NCBI RefSeq assembly: GCF_900496995.4
Contig: NC_044029.1
Location: forward strand, 6,138,001-6,202,000
Direction of reading: 5' to 3'
DNA: 64,000 nt
Origin: Aquila chrysaetos chrysaetos
Lineage: Eukaryota; Chordata; Aves; Accipitriformes; Accipitridae
The notes under the pieces are model-generated. The model searched no databases, was not told the origin of the DNA, and saw only the letters and a list, made by a program, of their open reading frames with translations. A program made the position numbers and the translations under genes. Below, piece after piece: positions 61,352-64,000 of the stretch. Within the stretch, counting starts at the first letter, position 1. Each line of letters begins with the position of its first letter.

Positions 61352-64000
61352 AACCAACTGCTTTTGCTTTTTTTGTTTGTTTGTTTTTCGTTTTTTTCTT
61401 TTAACTTGTACCTGGTAACAGAGAGGAATTTGTCCTCCCTGTATTCCGAGATCCCAGCAAGACTGCTGACCTTCTGTACTGGAGCAGATAATCTACCGGT
61501 CATTTCTGTGTCATAGCTGTGGAAACGGCCTGCCAGCTTTTAGTGCGTTCTGCAGTCTTATGCTTCGGCTGATAAGGTGATAGGAATCAATCTTTCTGAA
61601 AGCAATGTCCAAAGGCTGTCTCTAGGACTGTTTTTAATTCACAAGTGCTGCCTCTATCTCACCAGTGTCTTAAAAAAAGTCTAGAATTTCCCCAGGTATT
61701 TATTCCTCCTAACTAAAATCCATATACACATTTTAGCCACACCTGGGGCAAATTGTCATTAAAAGGTCATTAAAACATCATTAAAATGTGGCTTGTGATA
61801 TGGGCCCAAAGCTGATCTTGCCTCTACAAGTGGAAAACTTTTGTAACTGCACTTCAGTCCTTAGAAAGTAATTCCAGATTTCTGCTGCCTTCATAGAGAC
61901 TGGAGTATGTTCTTCTTCGTCGAGTCGCTCTTTTTAACTAATATAGTTAGACGAGTTTTTAGAGCAAACATTCTTTTTTCGGCTGTGTCAGGAGATTTTT
62001 AAAAGCTACCTTGTCACTTGTCTTAATGTGGCAGCTTTATGGCTGTAGGGATGCTGTCTCCTCTGAGCAGCTCCTGCATTGCCGTTTCTTTCCACTGCAA
62101 GAAAGTCGATGGATAAAAAGGAGCTGGGAAGGACTAAGGCGTGCTGGAGCTACAGGGCTTTCCACGGAGAGTAAACTGCACTGTTTTCAGGGTTGCATTA
62201 AATTAATTATGTGGGAGGGAATAGTCAAAGTCATCTGAGAAACTTGGGACACACTCCTGTGGTATATGAGCATATTAAGCAGGCTGTAAGGCCTGGGTAA
62301 AACTTGGACGCTGCCTAAACTGAATGATATCTCTATCAAAGCAATATTTTTTTTGCAAAGCTAGTTACAAAACAATAAGTTCCCACACAACGTGGCATTC
62401 CATCTCATTGCAGGACAAGCTGCAAGACAAACACAGAAATCACTGAAGTGAATTAGACTGGAAACTATCTTCTACAGGGGCCAAACCTTCTCCCATATTT
62501 CTACTCTGCCAGACAGAGCTAAGCCCTGACCCCTCACTTTAAGTCTCTCAGCAAGGCTGGAGGAAGCCCCAAATAGGTTGCTACATCTCCGATTTGATAT
62601 GGGACTTCCTTTCAATACAAGGACATAGGCTGAAATACGGGGACGACACCTCTTTCTGCATTTTCTGTACGTTTTCAGTAGGAGCCGCTGAATTTGAGAC
62701 TGAAGTATGGGCAGCCCCCCAGCCTCCCGCACCCCGCTCTGCCCAGTCCGCCCCTCGCCACCTCCAGCCAGCCCAGGGACAGCAAAAGCAAGGGGACGGG
62801 CACTGGGGACCAGAAAACCATTGCTGGGTGCTGGGGGCAGTACGTGGGTGGCAGGAGGGGAGCGATGAGCGGGAGAGAGGAGGGGGGGTCCAGGTGGGAG
62901 ATGGGTCCGAGCGGTCTCATTGCTGCCCGGGGGGCTCTGCATGCCAAGCTGCTCCCCAGGCTTGGCTGCGTCCCCTGCCCCGAGCTGGGACTCCCTGCGA
63001 ATCCCAGCTGCCTTGGAGGTCTCTTACAGCTTGCCTGTGTAGAATAAATACCCTGTGCAAAGTTATTCCCGTGGTCTGGTTACACACCGATTTCTGTCAC
63101 ATACAAAGGAAGGGGGAGGATTTTTCAAGGCAAGGTTATTAAAGTCTGTGATAAGGCGCTAAGAAACCCAAACATAAACTCCTTCAAAAATAATAGTAAC
63201 TGTGTGAGAAATTCTTCAAGTGTTTGTATAGTGTAGCCCTATATAACGTTACAGACTGCAGTCCTGAATGTCGTAATCTTAACCATACACCAGCATGTGT
63301 TTTTAAATGTAATGCATTTTGATGTCCTGTTTGCATTGGACTCACTACTGTAGGTCTCTGCAGGACATTCTGTTTACAAAAGAGATTACCAAAAATAAAA
63401 ATTACAAAACAAAGTGGTGTAAGTTACAGAAATGAGAGTAGGAATGCCTCACTCCGGAAGTTTTTGCCACAAGTCCAGATACAAACAAGGCCAAAGGGAC
63501 TCAGTATAAATCAAGTTATTTTCCTATTACCTCAGTAGGACAGGGGCTCAACAGCTATCCCGGCCTTATTTTACAGGCTACAACCTGGAACTAGTTTAAA
63601 TCTACTTTCATTCAATTCGTAGTTCATGAAACAGCTGTATTGAGATGGAAAATTTTTGTGTTGAGCTCTTTACCTTCTAGAAGAAAAAACCCCACTCTTA
63701 TAAAAAGTAGTTTTGCTTATGAATTATTTGCCTCTGCCTTTCTACAAGCCTAACAAGAAAAGGCAGCTTTTGAAAATTTAGCCCCTTTCCAGGCCATCAA
63801 AGATGGACTGAGCTCTGACTTTTGCACAGACTTACAATTATACATATGTTATCAGTGGGGAGAACACTGAGTTTTTCTCTCTGTCTCTCTCTTCCACTTT
63901 GTTTCACTCTTTTCCCCCCTCCAACCCCAAATTTCCAATTTATTGCACTACAAGTTTACAGTTACATATGTGCCCCTCTTGCTTTACCTTTTTTTGTTTC

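Larger units (their letters stand above)
60037..64000. other. No gene recognised, simple repeats and GC-rich patch
   Basis: Contains poly-T at 60101-60116, a TG microsatellite at 61070-61092, a (TTTG)n T-rich tract at about 61366-61401 and an old repeat fragment at 61296-61351. A GC-rich patch at 62,700-62,950 is open in several frames on both strands and matches nothing known. The last kilobase is AT-rich. Confidence 0.6.

Noticed and set aside
62472-63142. Overlapping 90-182 codon ORFs on both strands
   Set aside because: All arise from a GC-rich, G-run-containing patch and resemble no protein family.

Overview
The window looks like non-coding DNA from a bird, or at least an archosaur. The main evidence is four 5'-truncated CR1 LINE copies. 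Two of them end in the ATTCTATG-type 3' repeat typical of avian CR1, and one keeps a readable end of the CR1 reverse-transcriptase ORF. The background is AT-rich and CpG-poor, with many poly-A and poly-T tracts. I see no bacterial-style gene organisation, no rRNA or tRNA gene, no CRISPR array, no long retroviral ORF and no protein gene I can name with confidence. Most likely this is an intergenic region or a very long intron.

Layout. 1-4.4 kb: AT-rich, with a 29-base poly-A tract and a weak CpG cluster near 3.3-3.5 kb. 4.44-5.60 kb: a speculative chain of short, phase-compatible exon-like segments on the plus strand, ending in a 41-codon terminal segment. 5.6-23.5 kb: no gene recognised. 23.56-23.84 kb: the strongest CpG island, with a YY1-type motif and an RFX half-site at its edge. 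23,845-24,417: a minisatellite of about 25 units of 22 bp that abuts the island; all three of its minus-strand frames are open. 24.4-31.3 kb: no gene recognised, with one possible old transposon remnant at 28.6 kb. 31.3-35.4 kb: three CR1 copies. 37.3-37.45 and 41.8-41.98 kb: small CpG clusters. 42.06-42.22 kb: an ancient MIR/L2-like relic. 42.2-51.8 kb: no gene recognised. 51.85-52.64 kb: a GC-rich, CpG-enriched segment followed on the minus strand by an exon-like piece with a signal-peptide-like start. 54.3-54.8 kb: a degraded LINE tail of the L2/L3/CR1 kind. 57.4 kb: the fourth CR1. 59,998-60,036: a perfect hairpin with 18-bp arms. 60-64 kb: simple repeats, one old repeat fragment and a GC-rich patch at 62.7-62.95 kb.

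The longest ORFs outside the minisatellite are about 193-195 codons. That is close to what chance gives in 64 kb over six frames, so ORF length alone was not taken as evidence of coding. The features most worth following up are the CpG island with its minisatellite, the palindrome at 60.0 kb, and the two low-confidence exon models at 4.4-5.6 kb and 51.85-52.09 kb. No multi-gene system is apparent. Coordinates and splice judgements were made by eye.
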